Shown piece by piece: positions 6,404 through 7,091 of a stretch of DNA of 7,091 nucleotides. The notes below the pieces were generated by a model that worked only from the letters and a program-made list of their open reading frames with translations, made no database searches and was not told where the DNA came from. The position numbers were made by a program, and so were the translations under genes. Position 1 is the first letter of the stretch; every line of letters begins with the position of its first letter. The stretch comes from Bacteroidales bacterium (lineage in GTDB: Bacteria > Bacteroidota > Bacteroidia > Bacteroidales > Muribaculaceae), in the NCBI GenBank assembly GCA_900755985.1, contig CAAEIL010000110.1, forward strand, positions 1 to 7,091. The letters are read 5' to 3'.

Positions 6404-6667
6404 ATGGCACATAAAAAAGGTGTAGGTAGTTCAAAGAACGGCCGTGAATCAGAAAGCAAACGTCTCGGCGTCAAAATCTTCGGCGGTCAGTTCGCCAAAG
6501 CAGGCAACATCATCAAACGTCAGCGCGGCACTGTTCACCATCCGGGTGAAAATGTCGGTATTGGTCGTGACCATACCCTCTACGCTCTTGTAGACGGCAC
6601 CGTTATCTTCACCGAAGGTAAAAAAGGTCGCCGTTTTGTCAACGTCAAGCCCGTCGAACAGGCCTGA
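6404..6667 (+). CDS. rpmA: 50S ribosomal protein L27 (bL27)
   Basis: The 87-aa protein is full length for bL27, whose flexible N-terminal tail reaches the peptidyl-transferase centre and contacts the tRNA ends. It starts MAHKKGVGSSKNGRESESKR, so the tail is of the E. coli type with no cleavable N-terminal extension of the kind processed by Prp in Firmicutes. The L27 signature is complete from Gly34 to Ala61, including KRQRGTVHHPGENVGIGRDHTLYA. The gene lies 20 nt after rplU and is followed 41 nt after its stop by a strong terminator, so rplU-rpmA is a two-gene operon. Confidence 0.98.
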   Translation: MAHKKGVGSSKNGRESESKRLGVKIFGGQFAKAGNIIKRQRGTVHHPGENVGIGRDHTLYALVDGTVIFTEGKKGRRFVNVKPVEQA

Positions 6668-6708
6668 AACTGACAACATTCAACTCATCCCAGCACTTCT
6701 CGCTTGAT

Positions 6709-6743
6709 TTAAAGGCGATATGGCATCACCATATCGCCTTTAA
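6709..6743 (+). terminator. Intrinsic terminator after rpmA
   Basis: TTAAAGGCGATATGG (6709-6723) and CCATATCGCCTTTAA (6729-6743) form a perfect 15-bp stem with a 5-nt loop (CATCA). The core is GGCGATATGG/CCATATCGCC, and the flanking A and T runs give a short U-tract on either strand. It ends the rplU-rpmA transcript and could also stop transcription arriving from the right. Confidence 0.85.
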
Positions 6744-6798
6744 TATTCTCAACACTTTGGTTTATATGATTTTACATAAGGGATGTATTTTTGATCCG

Positions 6799-7006
6799 GG
6801 GACATTAAGTTGGTCTGGATTGGGCTTGTTATGATGTGTTTCATTACAAGATAGTTTGTGAGCGTTTTAGCAAAATGAAATAGTTTTTAAAATAAATTTA
6901 TCAAAAGGATTTGAAATTAAAAAAATAATCATACCTTTGTCATTGTTATCGAAGTATTCGGTGAAATAATTTCTGTTTTTTAGGTACTTAATTTCATTAA
7001 TGTCCC
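6799..7006. repeat. 10-bp perfect inverted repeat flanking a promoter
   Basis: GGGACATTAA at 6799-6808 and TTAATGTCCC at 6997-7006 are exact reverse complements enclosing 188 bp. The match does not extend usefully inward or outward, and I see no target-site duplication at the outer ends. Between the repeats lies a rightward promoter (6910-6939). The layout could be an invertible promoter segment, the ends of a small MITE-like element, or coincidence in AT-rich DNA. Confidence 0.3.
6910..6939 (+). promoter_or_regulatory. Predicted rightward promoter, Bacteroidetes type
   Basis: TTTG at 6910-6913 and TACCTTTG at 6932-6939 are separated by 18 bases, close to the consensus TTTG-N19-TAnnTTTG. Very AT-rich DNA lies upstream. 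The predicted start is near 6945, so at least about 145 nt of untranslated leader would precede a gene located past the right edge. Confidence 0.6.
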
Positions 7007-7091
7007 ATTAAAATCGGGAAGAGTACTTTGAAATCGTTGAAATTTAGTTTGTTGCAAAGGTTTTGCGGCCGAACGGACTTGATTTGCTATA

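Larger units (their letters stand above)
6744..7091. other. AT-rich region with no supported gene at the right edge
   Basis: Stops occur often in all six frames and there is no ORF that I recognise. It contains a predicted promoter directed to the right and a 10-bp inverted repeat (each listed separately). It also has a small hairpin CGAA-GTA-TTCG (6950-6960), a palindrome GAAATAATTTC (6963-6973) and a small hairpin GCAAA-GGT-TTTGC near 7055-7067. From about 7001 to the edge one plus-strand frame stays open for 30 codons, which is too little to call. The gene served by the promoter presumably begins beyond the window. Confidence 0.6.

Noticed and set aside
6012..6434. Minus-strand ORF of 140 aa opposite rplU
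   Set aside because: Covers the leader, rplU and the start of rpmA in antisense; Phe-rich composition comes from reading Lys/Glu codons backwards.
6786..6793. TATTTTTG as a second promoter -7 element after rpmA
   Set aside because: The nearest upstream TTTG (6756-6759) is 26 bases away, well outside the usual spacing.
6799..7006. Complete insertion sequence or MITE bounded by GGGACATTAA repeats
   Set aside because: No transposase inside, only 208 bp, the inverted repeats do not extend beyond 10 bp, and no target-site duplication is visible, so it is kept only as a repeat of unknown nature.
7001..7091. Open plus-strand frame running to the right edge as the 5' end of a gene
   Set aside because: Only 30 codons, no ATG, preceded directly by a stop, and the translation is not recognisable. 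A second frame is also open from 7048, so the choice cannot be made.

Overview
The window looks like chromosomal core-genome DNA from a member of the Bacteroidota, most likely the order Bacteroidales. Four things point there. The divergent promoters match the Bacteroidetes primary sigma consensus (TTTG, about 19 nt, TAnnTTTG) rather than the E. coli type. No start codon has a clear Shine-Dalgarno sequence; the upstream sequences are A/T-rich instead. The NusB is the long Bacteroidetes form. The order nusB-yajC-ybbR/cdaR-coaE is, to my knowledge, typical of this phylum. A Muribaculaceae-like organism is a guess from general appearance only.

Layout: positions 1-94 hold no convincing gene but start with a perfect hairpin sequence that looks like the cut-off half of a larger inverted repeat. 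From 5780 down to 95, six genes lie on the minus strand with gaps of 3 to 75 nt, probably one operon read in the order nusB, yajC, cdaR (YbbR-like), coaE, yraN, ABC-F ATPase (Uup-like). Positions 5781-6062 are a divergent control region with back-to-back promoters and a potentially structured 5' leader in front of rplU. On the plus strand, rplU (bL21) and rpmA (bL27) form the usual ribosomal-protein pair and end at a strong intrinsic terminator (6709-6743). Positions 6744-7091 are AT-rich with no supported gene. They hold a good Bacteroidetes-type promoter pointing out of the right edge, lying inside a 10-bp perfect inverted repeat.

Functionally the window is housekeeping: ribosomal proteins and an ABC-F translation factor (translation), NusB (rRNA transcription antitermination), YajC (Sec accessory), a YbbR-domain membrane protein, the last step of coenzyme A synthesis (CoaE), and a predicted YraN-family nuclease.

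Most unusual points: (1) NusB is about 472 aa, because the Bacteroidetes-specific helical insertion seems to be present twice in tandem; a 92-residue stretch aligns without gaps at a constant offset of 170 residues. (2) The promoter after rpmA is flanked by an inverted repeat, a layout resembling phase-variable promoter invertons. (3) The rplU leader may be an autoregulatory ribosomal-protein leader. I see no CRISPR array, tRNA, rRNA, defence system or complete mobile element.
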